Shown: positions 19,564 to 29,175 of the stretch, in pieces
How the letters are laid out: the number at the start of each line of letters is the position of its first letter
Numbering within the stretch: the stretch's first letter is position 1
DNA from: Hymenobacter sp. CRA2
Lineage (GTDB): Bacteria; Bacteroidota; Bacteroidia; Cytophagales; Hymenobacteraceae
Length of the DNA: 64,000 nt
Direction of reading: 5' to 3'
Assembly: GCF_002007105.1 (NCBI RefSeq)
Contig: NZ_MVBC01000001.1
Span: 434,001-498,000, forward strand
The notes under the pieces: generated by a model
Told to the model about the DNA's origin: nothing
What the model saw: only the letters and a program-made list of their open reading frames with translations
Databases searched by the model: none
Translations under genes and position numbers: made by a program

Positions 19564-20886
19564 ATGATGCTGTCCAAAGACGAAGCGCAGACCATTCTGA
19601 AGAAGGTCATGAGCTTCACCACGGCCGATGAGTGCGAGGCCAACCTCAACGGCACCACTCGCGGCAACGTGCGCTACGCCCGCAACACGGTGAGCACCGC
19701 CGGCAACACCGATAACGTGTCGCTGGCCGTGCAGTGCTGGTTTGGCAAACGCTCGGGCGTGGCTACGTGCAACCAGTTCGACGACGCGACGCTGCGCCGC
19801 TGCGTGCAGCGCGCCGAGGAAATTGCCCGCCTCGCCCCCGAAGACCCCGAGTACATGCCGCGCCTCGGGCCGCAGCAGTACCTCACGGCGCCGTCGTTTG
19901 CCCAGAGCACGGCCGGCATTACGCCCGACTTCCGCGCCAAGGCCGCCGGCGACAGTATTGCCCTGTGCCAGGAGAAGAAGCTCACGGCCGCCGGCTACCT
20001 GGAAGACGGCAGCAGCTTCGCCGCCATCCGCAACTCCAAGGGCTTGGAAGCCTACCAGCAGTTTACCAACCTGGACTTCTCGGTGACGGTGCGCACGCCC
20101 GACGGCACCGGTTCGGGCTACGCCGTAGCCGACTATACCGACATCGGCAAGTTCGACGCCCAGGCCCTGACGCAGCGCGCTGCCACCAAAGCGGCGGCTT
20201 CGGTAGCGGCCAAGGCCATCGAGCCGGGCAAGTACACCGTGATTCTGGAGCCCGCCGCGCTGGTGTCGGATGAAGGCCTGATCAACCGACTGGTGTGGGC
20301 CTTTGACGCGCGCGAAGCCGATGAAGGCCGCTCGTTCCTAAGCAAGAAAGGCGGCGGCACCCGCACGGGCGAGAAGATGTTCGACCCGCGCGTGAGCATT
20401 TACATCGACCCCACCAATCCGCAGGCCCCCGGCGGCACCTTCGACAACGAGGGCCTGCCGGTGAAAAAGCTGCCCATCATCGAGAAGGGCGTGGTCAAAA
20501 ACCTGTACTACTCGCGCTACTGGGCCCAGAAAAGCAAGGCGCAGCCCACGGGCTTCACCGGCAACTTCGTGATGGAAGGCGGTACGCAAAGCATTGAGGA
20601 GCTGATCAAGAGCACGCAGAAGGGCATTCTGGTGACGCGCCTGTGGTACATCCGCGACGTGGACCCGCAGTCCTTGCTAGTGACGGGCCTGACGCGCGAC
20701 GGGACGTTCTACATCGAAAACGGCAAGATCAAGCACCCGATCAAGAACATGCGCTTCAACGAGTCGCCGGTGATTATGCTCAACAACGTGGAGGCCGTGG
20801 GCCGCGCCCAGCGCCTGGGCGGCAACCTGGTGCCCCCGCTCAAGATTCGGGACTTCACCTTCACCAGCCTGTCCGACGCCATCTAA
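19564..20886 (+). CDS. PmbA/TldE-family partner of TldD, copy 2
   Basis: A 440-residue paralogue of the protein at 16093, starting 6 nt after the TldD stop (ATG 19564; ATG 19567 is equally possible). It shares the strand RYARNTVSTAGNTDNVSLAV and the glycine-rich end GNFVMEGGTQSIEELIKSTQ. Like copy 1 it has no HExxxH motif and no signal peptide. The most variable part between the two copies is around residues 285-345, where copy 2 replaces a proline/aspartate-rich loop. A terminator follows. Confidence 0.9.
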   Translation: MMLSKDEAQTILKKVMSFTTADECEANLNGTTRGNVRYARNTVSTAGNTDNVSLAVQCWFGKRSGVATCNQFDDATLRRCVQRAEEIARLAPEDPEYMPRLGPQQYLTAPSFAQSTAGITPDFRAKAAGDSIALCQEKKLTAAGYLEDGSSFAAIRNSKGLEAYQQFTNLDFSVTVRTPDGTGSGYAVADYTDIGKFDAQALTQRAATKAAASVAAKAIEPGKYTVILEPAALVSDEGLINRLVWAFDAREADEGRSFLSKKGGGTRTGEKMFDPRVSIYIDPTNPQAPGGTFDNEGLPVKKLPIIEKGVVKNLYYSRYWAQKSKAQPTGFTGNFVMEGGTQSIEELIKSTQKGILVTRLWYIRDVDPQSLLVTGLTRDGTFYIENGKIKHPIKNMRFNESPVIMLNNVEAVGRAQRLGGNLVPPLKIRDFTFTSLSDAI

Positions 20887-20908
20887 GGTCGGCTGGGCCC
20901 TATCTTCG

Positions 20909-20949
20909 GCTTCCGCCGCGCCTGTACCGGGCGCGGCGGAAGCTTTTTT
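20909..20949 (+). terminator. Strong terminator after the second TldD/PmbA pair
   Basis: Perfect 14-bp stem GCTTCCGCCGCGCC with its complement, 7-nt loop and six Ts. The last T run is only 9 nt before the ATG of the next gene. Confidence 0.88.
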
Positions 20950-20957
20950 GTTGCCGG

Positions 20958-21554
20958 ATGCTTCGTTTATCGTTTTTACTTCCCCTGCTGACGCTCGGCG
21001 GTGCGGCGGCCGCCCAGGCGCCCGACACGGCCAGCTACCCGTACCGGTTTTACCACTTCAGCCTGGGCACGCTGACCACAGCCGACGGCGAAACACAGCA
21101 GTTGTACCTACCCTACGACGGCCTGTCCTTCACGGGGCTGATGCCGTACTTCGACCAGCAGCCCCTACGCCACAAAGACCAGCTGCAGAAGTTTATGTCG
21201 GTCAGCCATATCCACTCCGTGGCGGCGCGGCAGGCCTACTACGAAACCGTGCTGGAAGCCGGGCAGCCCAGCCCGCGCATGGCCCGCCGCGTGCTCGACG
21301 GGGCCGTGCCGGTGTTCATCTGGGTGCGCAACGGTGCCGTGGTGCCGAACCGCTGGTACGTGCGCGACGCCACCGGTGACCTGGTGCAGGTGAAGGCCGA
21401 TACGTACCGGGTGCAGGTGGTACCGCTGCTGGCCGGGCAGCCCGCCCTGGCCGACAGCGTGCAGCGCGACCTGAAGGGCTACCGCTTCGCGAACCTGTAC
21501 CAGGTGATGCGCCGCTACAACCAGCTCGCGGCCCAATCCCCGGCCGCGCGCTGA
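20958..21554 (+). CDS. Uncharacterised secreted protein
   Basis: A 198-residue protein with a clear Sec signal peptide (LRLSFLLPLLTLGGAAAAQA). The mature part contains YPYRFYHFSLGTLTTADGE and a stretch AVPVFIWVRNGAVVPNRWY, suggesting a small beta-rich domain. No family is recognised. ATG 20958 is chosen because it begins the signal peptide; the same frame runs upstream into the PmbA gene. It converges on the beta-barrel gene at 21555, whose stop codon abuts its own. Confidence 0.72.
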   Translation: MLRLSFLLPLLTLGGAAAAQAPDTASYPYRFYHFSLGTLTTADGETQQLYLPYDGLSFTGLMPYFDQQPLRHKDQLQKFMSVSHIHSVAARQAYYETVLEAGQPSPRMARRVLDGAVPVFIWVRNGAVVPNRWYVRDATGDLVQVKADTYRVQVVPLLAGQPALADSVQRDLKGYRFANLYQVMRRYNQLAAQSPAAR

Positions 21555-22196
21555 TTATCGGTCGCCGCCGAAGCGGAGGGCGAGGTAGCCCTGGATTACG
21601 CGGTTCTTGAGGCGCGGGTCGTTGGCCGAGCGGATGTCCTTGTAATCGGCAATGTCGTTGAGGCCCGCGTTGAAGCGGCCGCCCACGGTAAAGGTCCGGC
21701 CCAGGTCGATTTCGGCCCCGGCGCAGAGGCTAAAGTCCTGCCGCTTAAACTGATTGGTAATCTGCCCGCCGACGCTACCGTATTCCTCGTCCCCGCTCAC
21801 GGAGTAGCCCAAGAACCGTTTGCCGTCCTGTTCAGCGCGTAGCAGCACGCCAAACTGCGGCCCGCCCTGCACGTGCACGGGCCCGATTTTCAGGTCGAGC
21901 AGCACCGGAATGGCCAGGTAGTGCAGCTTGGTGGTGAAGTCTTCCTGCGCCGACTTAAACTCCGAGCCCTGCATGGAGTACTGCAGCTCCGGGCGCAACG
22001 ACAGCGGCCCGATGAGGTTGTAGTTGTAGAACACCCCGCCGTGGAAGGACGTCTTGTACTTGGTGTTCTGGCTGATTTGCTGGCCATCGAGCACGGCCGC
22101 GTTCAGGCCGCCTTTGATGCCAAAATACTGGGCCTGAGCCGCGGGCAGCCCCGCCAGCAGGCCACCCAAGGTCAGTAAGGTCCGAAACCGTTTCAT
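21555..22196 (-). CDS. Outer-membrane beta-barrel protein (porin-family, PorT-like)
   Basis: A 213-residue protein with a signal peptide (MKRFRTLLTLGG...AAQAQ) followed by a PorT/OMP_b-brl_2-type barrel: YFGIKGGLNAAVLDGQQ at the start, alternating strands such as SLRPELQYSMQG and LHYLAIPVLLDLKIGPVHVQGGPQFGVLL, and a final strand VIQGYLALRFGG. This is the common small outer-membrane barrel of Bacteroidota, of unknown cargo. An alternative start two codons upstream (22202) is possible. It is transcribed away from the DUF4159 gene. Confidence 0.88.
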   Translation of the reverse strand: MKRFRTLLTLGGLLAGLPAAQAQYFGIKGGLNAAVLDGQQISQNTKYKTSFHGGVFYNYNLIGPLSLRPELQYSMQGSEFKSAQEDFTTKLHYLAIPVLLDLKIGPVHVQGGPQFGVLLRAEQDGKRFLGYSVSGDEEYGSVGGQITNQFKRQDFSLCAGAEIDLGRTFTVGGRFNAGLNDIADYKDIRSANDPRLKNRVIQGYLALRFGGDR

Positions 22197-22489
22197 GAGC
22201 ATAGCAGAAGAAATGAAGCTGCGAAGGTCCGCGGGCGTTGTGTACGGCGCAATCACATAATTGAGCGGTCGACAGTACGCATCTGGCAGGCGCAGTGGCT
22301 CGAAGCTGGCAGGCGACTGGCCTGCGCCCCCTCCCTGGCCGGCCGAACGAGGCAATTTTGGGGCGGCACCACCAGCAGTACTCTCCCCGAACGTAGCTTA
22401 GGGACGCAAAATTGTCGATAACCGGCGTACGTCCCTGACCAGCTGCTTTGCGTCCGTTGGCCAATTACGTTCAGCATCCTGTTTTTCTC

Positions 22490-23113
22490 ATGCCTACGCC
22501 CTTCACCTTCGTGCGCCTCAGCTACCGTTCCGGCGACTGGGACGCGGTAGATGAACGCATGCCAGCCAACCTGCTGCATTCGCTTATCGAGTACACCACC
22601 GTGAAGGTCAACCTCAAGGAAAAAGTGGTGGCCCTCGACAGCCCCGAGCTGTTCAGCTACCCCTTCTGCTACCTTTCGGGCCACCGGCTGGTGCAGTTTA
22701 CGGCCGCCGAGAAAAAGAACTTCGAACAGTACGTGCGCGGCGGCGGCTTCGTGTTCGTCGACGACTGCAACCACGACATCGACGGGCTGTTTGCCCGCTC
22801 CTTCGAGGAGCAGATGCGCCAGTGCTTTGGCACGGGGGCGCTGAAGAAACTGCCCAACACGCACCCGCTCTACTCGCAGTTCTTTAAGTTCAAGGAAGGG
22901 CCGCCGGCTACTACTTTCGAGCTGAACGGCTGGGGCGACGATTTGATCCACGATTACCTCAAAGCCGTGGAAATGAAGGGCCGCATCGGGGTGCTGTACT
23001 CCAACAAGGATTACGGCTGCGAGTGGGACTACGACTTTCGCAACAAACGTTTCCTGGCCGAAGACAACACCAAGTTTGGCGTGAACATCCTCCTATACGC
23101 CCTCACGGCGTAG
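22490..23113 (+). CDS. DUF4159 domain protein
   Basis: A 207-residue protein, entirely DUF4159: FVRLSYRSGDWDAVDERMPANLLHSL, then a GATase-like core with FVFVDDCNHDIDG, and NGWGDDLIHDYLKAVEMKGRIGVLYSNKDYGCEWDY at the end. No signal peptide is seen, so it should be cytoplasmic unless partnered. DUF4159 genes in Bacteroidota usually lie next to TldD/PmbA and MoxR/DUF58/BatA genes, as here, implying a shared but uncharacterised process. ATG 22490 is chosen over a TTG 14 codons upstream because homology starts at PTPFTFVRL. Confidence 0.9.
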   Translation: MPTPFTFVRLSYRSGDWDAVDERMPANLLHSLIEYTTVKVNLKEKVVALDSPELFSYPFCYLSGHRLVQFTAAEKKNFEQYVRGGGFVFVDDCNHDIDGLFARSFEEQMRQCFGTGALKKLPNTHPLYSQFFKFKEGPPATTFELNGWGDDLIHDYLKAVEMKGRIGVLYSNKDYGCEWDYDFRNKRFLAEDNTKFGVNILLYALTA

Positions 23114-23402
23114 GAGCGCGCCCGTGCTATGCGTGCCCAGCTCATCTTCTATGCTCTGTTTGCCCCACTGCCACGCAACGGCCGCGCGCCCGGCTCGTCC
23201 TTGCCTGCGCACCGCTGTTCTGGGGTGGCCGTGCAGCGGCTACGAACCGGGCATCGGCAGCTTCCCGGCTTTAGCAAACCATCCGGCAGTACATTCACGA
23301 CATTCCGCGCCGCTGACCCCAGCGGCGACACGAGCGGCCAACCAGCTGCTCGGTAATCTTTTTTGACCCGACGCCCGGGTGCCCGCCACGCGCCCCTCCG
23401 CC

Positions 23403-24383
23403 ATGACCGAACCCGAACTCCACCGCCTTCTCGATAAGCTACCGCGCCTGCGCCAGGAAATCGGCAAGGTCATCGTGGGCCAGACCGAAGTACTCGACGA
23501 AGTGCTGGTGGCCCTGCTGGCCGGTGGGCACGCCCTGCTCGAAGGCGTGCCCGGCCTGGCCAAGACGCTGCTGGTGCGCACCCTGGCCGCCGCCACCGAT
23601 TTGTCGTTCCGCCGCATTCAGTTCACCCCCGACCTGATGCCCACCGACATTCTCGGCACCGAGGTGCTGGAAGAAGACCACGCCACCGGGCACCGCACCT
23701 TTCAGTTCATGCGCGGGCCCATCTTTGCCAACCTCGTACTGGCTGACGAAATCAACCGCACGCCGCCCAAAACGCAGGCCGCCCTGCTGGAGGTGATGCA
23801 GGAATTTGAGGTAACCTACGCCGGCCAGACGCACCCGCTGCCCGACCCGTTCTTCCTGCTGGCCACCCAGAACCCCATCGAGCAGGCCGGCACCTACCCG
23901 CTGCCTGAAGCCCAGCTCGACCGTTTTCTGCTCTACATCCGCATCGGTTACCCGTCGGAGCAGGAGGAGCTGGCCATTCTGCAGGGCACCACGGGTACCA
24001 AGGGGCAGCAGCCCACCCCGGCCATCGGGGCCGAGGAGCTGCGGCAGCTGCGCCAACTGGTGCGCGAGGTGAGCATCAGCCCTGAGCTGCTGCGCTACGT
24101 GACGCAGGTGGTGCGCGCCACCCGCCCCGATGGCTCGCCGGTGAAGTTCATCCAAGACTACGGCCGCTGGGGCGCCGGTCCGCGCGCCGGGCAGGCGCTG
24201 GTGCTCTGCGCCAAAGCCCGCGCCCTGCTCCACGGCCGCTTCGCCGCCACGCTGGAGGATGTGCGCCAGCTGGCCGCGCCGGTGCTGCGCCACCGCCTGC
24301 TGCTGAACTTCCAGGCCGAAGCCGACCGCCTCACGCCCGACGACGCCGTGGCGGCCCTGCTCAAGCACTTCCCAGCCCCCTAA
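23403..24383 (+). CDS. MoxR-family AAA+ ATPase
   Basis: A 326-residue MoxR ATPase: Walker A EGVPGLAKT, the RIQFTPDLMPTDILG box, Walker B LADEINRTPPKTQAALLEVMQE, sensor ATQNPIEQAGTYPLPEAQLDRF, and the C-terminal lid. MoxR proteins act as chaperone-like ATPases that work with VWA-domain partners; the next gene is the usual DUF58 partner. ATG 23403 is used rather than the GTG eight codons upstream. The 289-nt gap upstream (23114-23402) has no convincing gene. Confidence 0.95.
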   Translation: MTEPELHRLLDKLPRLRQEIGKVIVGQTEVLDEVLVALLAGGHALLEGVPGLAKTLLVRTLAAATDLSFRRIQFTPDLMPTDILGTEVLEEDHATGHRTFQFMRGPIFANLVLADEINRTPPKTQAALLEVMQEFEVTYAGQTHPLPDPFFLLATQNPIEQAGTYPLPEAQLDRFLLYIRIGYPSEQEELAILQGTTGTKGQQPTPAIGAEELRQLRQLVREVSISPELLRYVTQVVRATRPDGSPVKFIQDYGRWGAGPRAGQALVLCAKARALLHGRFAATLEDVRQLAAPVLRHRLLLNFQAEADRLTPDDAVAALLKHFPAP

Positions 24384-24487
24384 TCGGTGCGCGGCGCTGT
24401 CGGCATGGCCCCACGATTCGTGCCGCGAGGCCGCCCACCCGGCCACCTGTTTTCATTCGTTTCCTTTCCCCGTTTCCTCTGCGGTTT

Positions 24488-25372
24488 ATGCTCGACGCCG
24501 CTAGCCTGCTTGCCCTGCGCAACCTGCCCTTGGTCGCCCGGCTGATTGCCGATGGTGCCCAGGCCGGGCTGCACCCCAGCCGGCAGCGCGGCGCGGGGCT
24601 GGAGTTCAGCCAGTACCGCCCCTACCAGCCCGGCGACGACCTGCGCCGCCTCGACTGGCGCCTGGCCGCCCGCTCCGACCGCTACTACCTGCGCGAGTCG
24701 GACGTAGATACGCGCCTGACCGTGCGCCTCGTGCTCGATGCCAGCGCCTCCATGAACCACCTCGACGCGCAAGGCGTGAGCAAGCTGGCTTACGCCCGGC
24801 TGCTGTTGGCGGGCCTGGCCTACGTAGCGCAGCAGCAGGGCGACGCGGTCGGGTTATTTATTCTGCACGGCGCGGGCCTGCACAGCATTGCCCCGCGCGC
24901 CGATACCAGCCAGCTGCCCCGCCTGTACCACGCCCTCACGGCCGCTACCGGCACGGGCACGCTGCCTACCGATGCGGCCACCATCGGACCGCTGCTGCGT
25001 CGGCAGGGCTCCACGCTTACCGTGGTGGTGTCGGACCTGTATGACCTGGACGAGGCCTCGCCGCTGGAACGCCTGCTCACCCAGCTGCGCGCCGCCGGCG
25101 GCGACGTAGTAGCGCTGCACCTGCTGGCGCCCAACGAAATAACGCTGGATTATCCGGCCGCGGCCACCCTCGAAGACCTCGAAACCGGCCAGCGCCTGCA
25201 ACTCGACCCGGCCCAGCGCCCGCTCTACCAGGAGCAGCTGCAGGCCTGGCTGCGGCGCACCGAGCAGGCCGTGCGCGGCCACGGCCTCGATTACCACCGG
25301 CTCCTCACAGACGAGCCACCGGGGCAGGCTCTGCGGACCGTGTTGCGCCGCCGCCAGGGCCAGCCGGCCTAG
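24488..25372 (+). CDS. DUF58/VWA-like protein, partner of MoxR
   Basis: A 294-residue protein with the DUF58 signature RPYQPGDDLRRLDWRLAARSDRYYLRE and a VWA-like core with a MIDAS-type motif DASASM (about residues 97-102), then FILHGAGLHSIAPRAD. It has no membrane segment. In such loci DUF58 proteins bind the MoxR ATPase and act on envelope or secretion complexes. It is the second gene of the MoxR operon, 104 nt after the ATPase. Confidence 0.93.
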   Translation: MLDAASLLALRNLPLVARLIADGAQAGLHPSRQRGAGLEFSQYRPYQPGDDLRRLDWRLAARSDRYYLRESDVDTRLTVRLVLDASASMNHLDAQGVSKLAYARLLLAGLAYVAQQQGDAVGLFILHGAGLHSIAPRADTSQLPRLYHALTAATGTGTLPTDAATIGPLLRRQGSTLTVVVSDLYDLDEASPLERLLTQLRAAGGDVVALHLLAPNEITLDYPAAATLEDLETGQRLQLDPAQRPLYQEQLQAWLRRTEQAVRGHGLDYHRLLTDEPPGQALRTVLRRRQGQPA

Positions 25373-25428
25373 CCCTCCTGCGCCAAGCATCCTTACCATC
25401 AGTCCACTCGCTTAGTTTTACCCCACTC

Positions 25429-26973
25429 GTGCTCTACTTCGCCTCCCCTGCTGCGCTGCTAGCCCTTGCGGGGCTGCTGTTGCCGCTGGCCATCCACCTG
25501 TGGAACCGGCAGCCGGGGCGTGTGGTGCCGGTGGGGGCGCTGCGCTGGCTGACGGCCGGGGCCAGCCGGCGGATGCGGCGCCTGTACCTCACGCAATGGC
25601 CCCTATTGCTGCTACGCCTGCTGATTGTGGGGCTGGTGGCGGCGCTGCTGGCCGGCCCGCGCTGGGCGCAGCCGCCGCGCCCGGCCCGGCCGCAGGTTCT
25701 GGTTAGCCCCGAGGTATTGGCCGCTCCGGCCTGGGCGGTGTTGCGCCCGGCGGTGGATTCGCTGCGCCGCCGCGGGGCGGAGCTGCGGGCGTTTGCCCCG
25801 GGCTTTCCGCTGCTGGCCGATACGCAGGCCATTCGCGCGGCGGCCCGGCACGCCACCCGCACTGCTACCGATTGGTACTGGCCCCGCGCCGCCGAAGCCG
25901 TGGATAGTTTTCTGGGGCAGCCGATTTACCTGTACACCTCCGCCAACCGGGCCCACTTCCGCGGGACGCGCCCGGCGCTGCCGCCGCGGGTGCACTGGCA
26001 ACTAGTGCCCACAGCACCCGACAGCGGGGCTTGGCTGCAGGCTGCCAGCCGCCCGACCCCGAATATGCTACGCCTGACCGTCGGGCGTGGCAACAACCTG
26101 CGCACCACCTTCCGCACTGTGCAGCAACCCTGGCCGGCTGAGCCCACTGCCCGTGTGACGCTGCCGGGCTTACCGGCGCTGGACCTCCAGCAACAGGGCG
26201 GTTCCCAAGTCATCAAACCGGCAGTCATTGACAGTACCACGGCGCCGCAACCAAATGTAAAGGTGCAACTTCCGCTGCGCGTCGGCTTGTACTACGACGC
26301 CACCACGCGCCGCGAGGATGCGCGCTATCTGCGGGCCGCCCTGCGCGCGGCCGCCTCGGCCTTACCTGCGGGCTTGCAGCTCCAGGAACGGCCGCTGCCC
26401 GCCACACCCGCCGTCGACTCGCTGGATTGGCTGTTTTGGTTGAGCGATGCGCCGGTGCCCAGCGCCGTAGCCGCTCGCATACCACAAGGCCTGCAGCTAT
26501 GGCGCGATGCTGTCGGCCCGGGCCAGGTTCTCACGACTACCTTCCAGCCACCGGGCACCACGGCCCCACTGCAACTACACCGTCGCGCAGCGGCCTCGGC
26601 GGCGCCCGCAGCCGTGCTGTGGAACGACGCCACCAGCCAGCCAGTGCTTACGCTTACTCCGAACGGGCAGGGCGGCACGTATCAGCTATACACCCGCCTG
26701 CACCCGCAGTGGAGCAGCCTGCCCGATGCGGGTGAGCTGCCGGCCCTACTACTTGAATTGCTGGCGCCTGCGCCCGCGCCGGTGGCGGAATTCCGAACCC
26801 TGTCAGCCGATCAACTTACAGGGCCGGCCAGCCGCCTAACGGAGCCCCAGCTACGCCCCCGCACGGCCTACACCGATTTGCGCCCGTGGGCCGCGTTGGC
26901 CGCCGGGCTGCTGTTTGCTCTCGAACGCCTGCTTGCCCGTCGGCGCCCAGCCTTAGCTCCCGCTTCCGTATGA
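25429..26973 (+). CDS. BatA-domain membrane protein
   Basis: A 514-residue protein starting at GTG. The N-terminus is the BatA-type double helix: LLALAGLLLPLAIHLWNRQPG, then RRMRRLYLTQWPLLLLRLLIVGLVAALLAGPRWAQ. A large Ala/Pro/Arg-rich periplasmic part follows, ending in a C-terminal membrane helix (WAALAAGLLFALERLL). The middle lacks an intact VWA domain. It overlaps the next gene by four nucleotides (ATGA), indicating translational coupling. Role: probably the membrane anchor of the MoxR/DUF58 system. Confidence 0.88.
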   Translation: MLYFASPAALLALAGLLLPLAIHLWNRQPGRVVPVGALRWLTAGASRRMRRLYLTQWPLLLLRLLIVGLVAALLAGPRWAQPPRPARPQVLVSPEVLAAPAWAVLRPAVDSLRRRGAELRAFAPGFPLLADTQAIRAAARHATRTATDWYWPRAAEAVDSFLGQPIYLYTSANRAHFRGTRPALPPRVHWQLVPTAPDSGAWLQAASRPTPNMLRLTVGRGNNLRTTFRTVQQPWPAEPTARVTLPGLPALDLQQQGGSQVIKPAVIDSTTAPQPNVKVQLPLRVGLYYDATTRREDARYLRAALRAAASALPAGLQLQERPLPATPAVDSLDWLFWLSDAPVPSAVAARIPQGLQLWRDAVGPGQVLTTTFQPPGTTAPLQLHRRAAASAAPAAVLWNDATSQPVLTLTPNGQGGTYQLYTRLHPQWSSLPDAGELPALLLELLAPAPAPVAEFRTLSADQLTGPASRLTEPQLRPRTAYTDLRPWAALAAGLLFALERLLARRRPALAPASV

Positions 26974-29174
26974 CGCCGTTGGTTCAGGATTCCCCGACGA
27001 TGCTTCAGGCGCGGCAGCAGTTGCGCGCCGCCCGCCAACGCTACCAGCGGCGCACGCTGCTCTCGTGGCTGGCGGTGGCCGCCGGCCTGGCGCTGGGCCT
27101 AGCCGGCGCGTGGCTTCGGTGGCCGGCCGCCGGGGCGTTGCTTGCCGGTGTCGGCGCGGCGGGCGTGTCCCTGCTTGTCCTGGCCCTCTGGCCGCTGCGG
27201 CGCCTCGACGACGCGCGCGTGGCCCGGCAGCTCGACCGGCATTTCCCTGAGCTGGAGGATAGTACTGGTTTGCTGCTGGAGACGCCGACTGAGTTTTTGC
27301 CCCGGCTGCAGCAGTACCGCGTGGCCGAGCGGCTGCTGGCCCTGCCCACCGCCGAAGCCTTACCGGTGGCCTGGCGTCCGCGGCTGGTGGTAGCCTGCGC
27401 GGCGGCATTGCTGGGCCTGCTGTGCTGGCGCTGGCCTCACTCACCTGCGCCCCAAGTGGCAATACAGCCGTACTTTCCAGCGACTTCGGCATCTGCTGCC
27501 CCGGCTGCTAAGCTCGCCGCACGTATCGTCAGCACCGAGGTGCGCGTGGCGCCGCCGGCTTACACTCGCCAGCCCGCCTACGCCGCCCAACAGCTGTCTT
27601 TCCGCTGCCCCGAAGGAGCATTGGTACGCTGGACGGTACACCTGAACCAGGCCGCAGCCGCCCCACGTCTGCTGCTGGCCGGGCAACCGCCGGTTCAGTT
27701 TCGGCCCGTGGCCGGCTCGGCTACGGCATTTGTGGCCGAGCACCGTTTTACCCGCTCCGGCCTGTACCGCCTGCAGCTGGCCGATCAGTCTTCCGACGAC
27801 TACGCCGTGGAGGTGCAGCCCGACCGCACGCCCACCGTGCGCCTGCTCGCGCCGCGGGCCTACACGCTCATCGAGCCGCACCAACGCCCCGAGGTAGCCG
27901 TGCGCGTGGCCCTACAGGACGACTACGGCCTGAGCCGCGCCCGCTTGGTGGTAACCACCGCGCAGGGCTCCGGCGAGGCCGTGAAGTTCCGCGAGTCTGT
28001 CACCGACCTCAGCGCCGCTCTGCGGGCGCAGCCCCGCCAGCATACGGCCACCGCTACGCTGCGCCTGCGGGCCCTGGGCCTGACCTATGGCGACGAGCTT
28101 TACGTGTACGCCGAGACCTGGGACAACGCCGGCCACCGTGCCCGCACCGATGCCGCCCTGGTGCAGTGGGCTGATACCGCTGAGACGGAAGGCATTGCCA
28201 GCATCTCGCTCGGCGTCAACCAGATGCCCGCTTACTTCCGCAGCCAGCGCCAGATCATCATCGATACCGAGAAGCTCATTGCTGAGCGACGCAAGCTGTC
28301 GACGGCCGAGCTGCAGAGCCGGGCCAACTCGCTGGGCGAGGATCAGAAGATGCTGCGCCTGCGCTACGGCAAGTTCCTAGGCGAAGAAAACACCCACGGC
28401 GACGAGGCAGCCCCGCGCCCCCCGACCGCCGAAGACGGGGACGACCATGCCGAAGCCGGACACGACGACCATGACCACGCGCCCTCACCCGTGGCCGAGG
28501 ACGCCGCCTCGCCCACCGTCGAGTCGCTGATGACGCCTTATCAGCACCTGCACGACGACAGCGAAACGGCGGATTTCCTGGAGCCCCAGGTGAAGACTAA
28601 GCTGCGCGCCGTGCTCAACCAGATGTGGGACGCCGAACTGCGCCTGCGCCTGGCCAAGCTCTCCGAAGCCTTGCCCTACGAATATCGTGCGCTGCGCCTG
28701 CTGAAGGAAGTACAGCAACAGACTCGCCTCTACGTCCGCAAATCGGGTGTGGAGCTGCCGCCCCTGCCCGAAGCCGAAAAGCGCCTGACCGGAGACCTGA
28801 GCAAAGCCGGTGCCCCGCGCCGCCAAGCCCAGCAACCGGCACCGCCCACGCAGCCCGCGCTGCGCGGCGCGCTGGCACAGCTGGCTCTTTACCGAAGCGG
28901 CCAGCGCCCGGCCCCGGCCGACGCGGCCCGTCTGCAGCCCGCTGGGTTGGCACTGGGCTCAGCCGCCCTTAGCCAGCCGGGCGCCACGCTGCCCGCTCTG
29001 CGGGCGTGGCGCCGGCTATTGGCGCAGGTGCGGGCCCAGCAGCCCGTAGCGCCCACGGATCTGGCCACGGTGGAGCGCGCCCTCACGGCGCTGCTCCCCG
29101 CGCCTCCCGCTACGCCGCAGCGCCCCGCGGCCACCCCGCTGGCCAAGCGGTATTTCCAGGAATTAAGTCGCTGA
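26970..29174 (+). CDS. DUF4175-like membrane protein
   Basis: A 734-residue protein; ATG 26970 overlaps the BatA stop in ATGA. Two N-terminal membrane helices (LLSWLAVAAGLALGLAG and AGVGAAGVSLLVLALWPL) and a third around residue 135 are followed by a long periplasmic part resembling DUF4175: Ig-like strands (VRVAPPAYTRQPAY) and an extended helical region (about residues 430-600). A His/Asp-rich stretch near residue 490 (DGDDHAEAGHDDHDH) looks like a metal-binding linker. It belongs to the MoxR/DUF58/BatA operon; the role is unknown. Confidence 0.85.
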   Translation: MTPLVQDSPTMLQARQQLRAARQRYQRRTLLSWLAVAAGLALGLAGAWLRWPAAGALLAGVGAAGVSLLVLALWPLRRLDDARVARQLDRHFPELEDSTGLLLETPTEFLPRLQQYRVAERLLALPTAEALPVAWRPRLVVACAAALLGLLCWRWPHSPAPQVAIQPYFPATSASAAPAAKLAARIVSTEVRVAPPAYTRQPAYAAQQLSFRCPEGALVRWTVHLNQAAAAPRLLLAGQPPVQFRPVAGSATAFVAEHRFTRSGLYRLQLADQSSDDYAVEVQPDRTPTVRLLAPRAYTLIEPHQRPEVAVRVALQDDYGLSRARLVVTTAQGSGEAVKFRESVTDLSAALRAQPRQHTATATLRLRALGLTYGDELYVYAETWDNAGHRARTDAALVQWADTAETEGIASISLGVNQMPAYFRSQRQIIIDTEKLIAERRKLSTAELQSRANSLGEDQKMLRLRYGKFLGEENTHGDEAAPRPPTAEDGDDHAEAGHDDHDHAPSPVAEDAASPTVESLMTPYQHLHDDSETADFLEPQVKTKLRAVLNQMWDAELRLRLAKLSEALPYEYRALRLLKEVQQQTRLYVRKSGVELPPLPEAEKRLTGDLSKAGAPRRQAQQPAPPTQPALRGALAQLALYRSGQRPAPADAARLQPAGLALGSAALSQPGATLPALRAWRRLLAQVRAQQPVAPTDLATVERALTALLPAPPATPQRPAATPLAKRYFQELSR

Positions 29175-29175
29175 C

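Noticed and set aside
23114-23402. A short coding frame between the DUF4159 and MoxR genes
   Set aside because: Several frames are open but their products are Arg/Pro/Ala-rich without a signal or homology, as expected for high-GC noncoding DNA.
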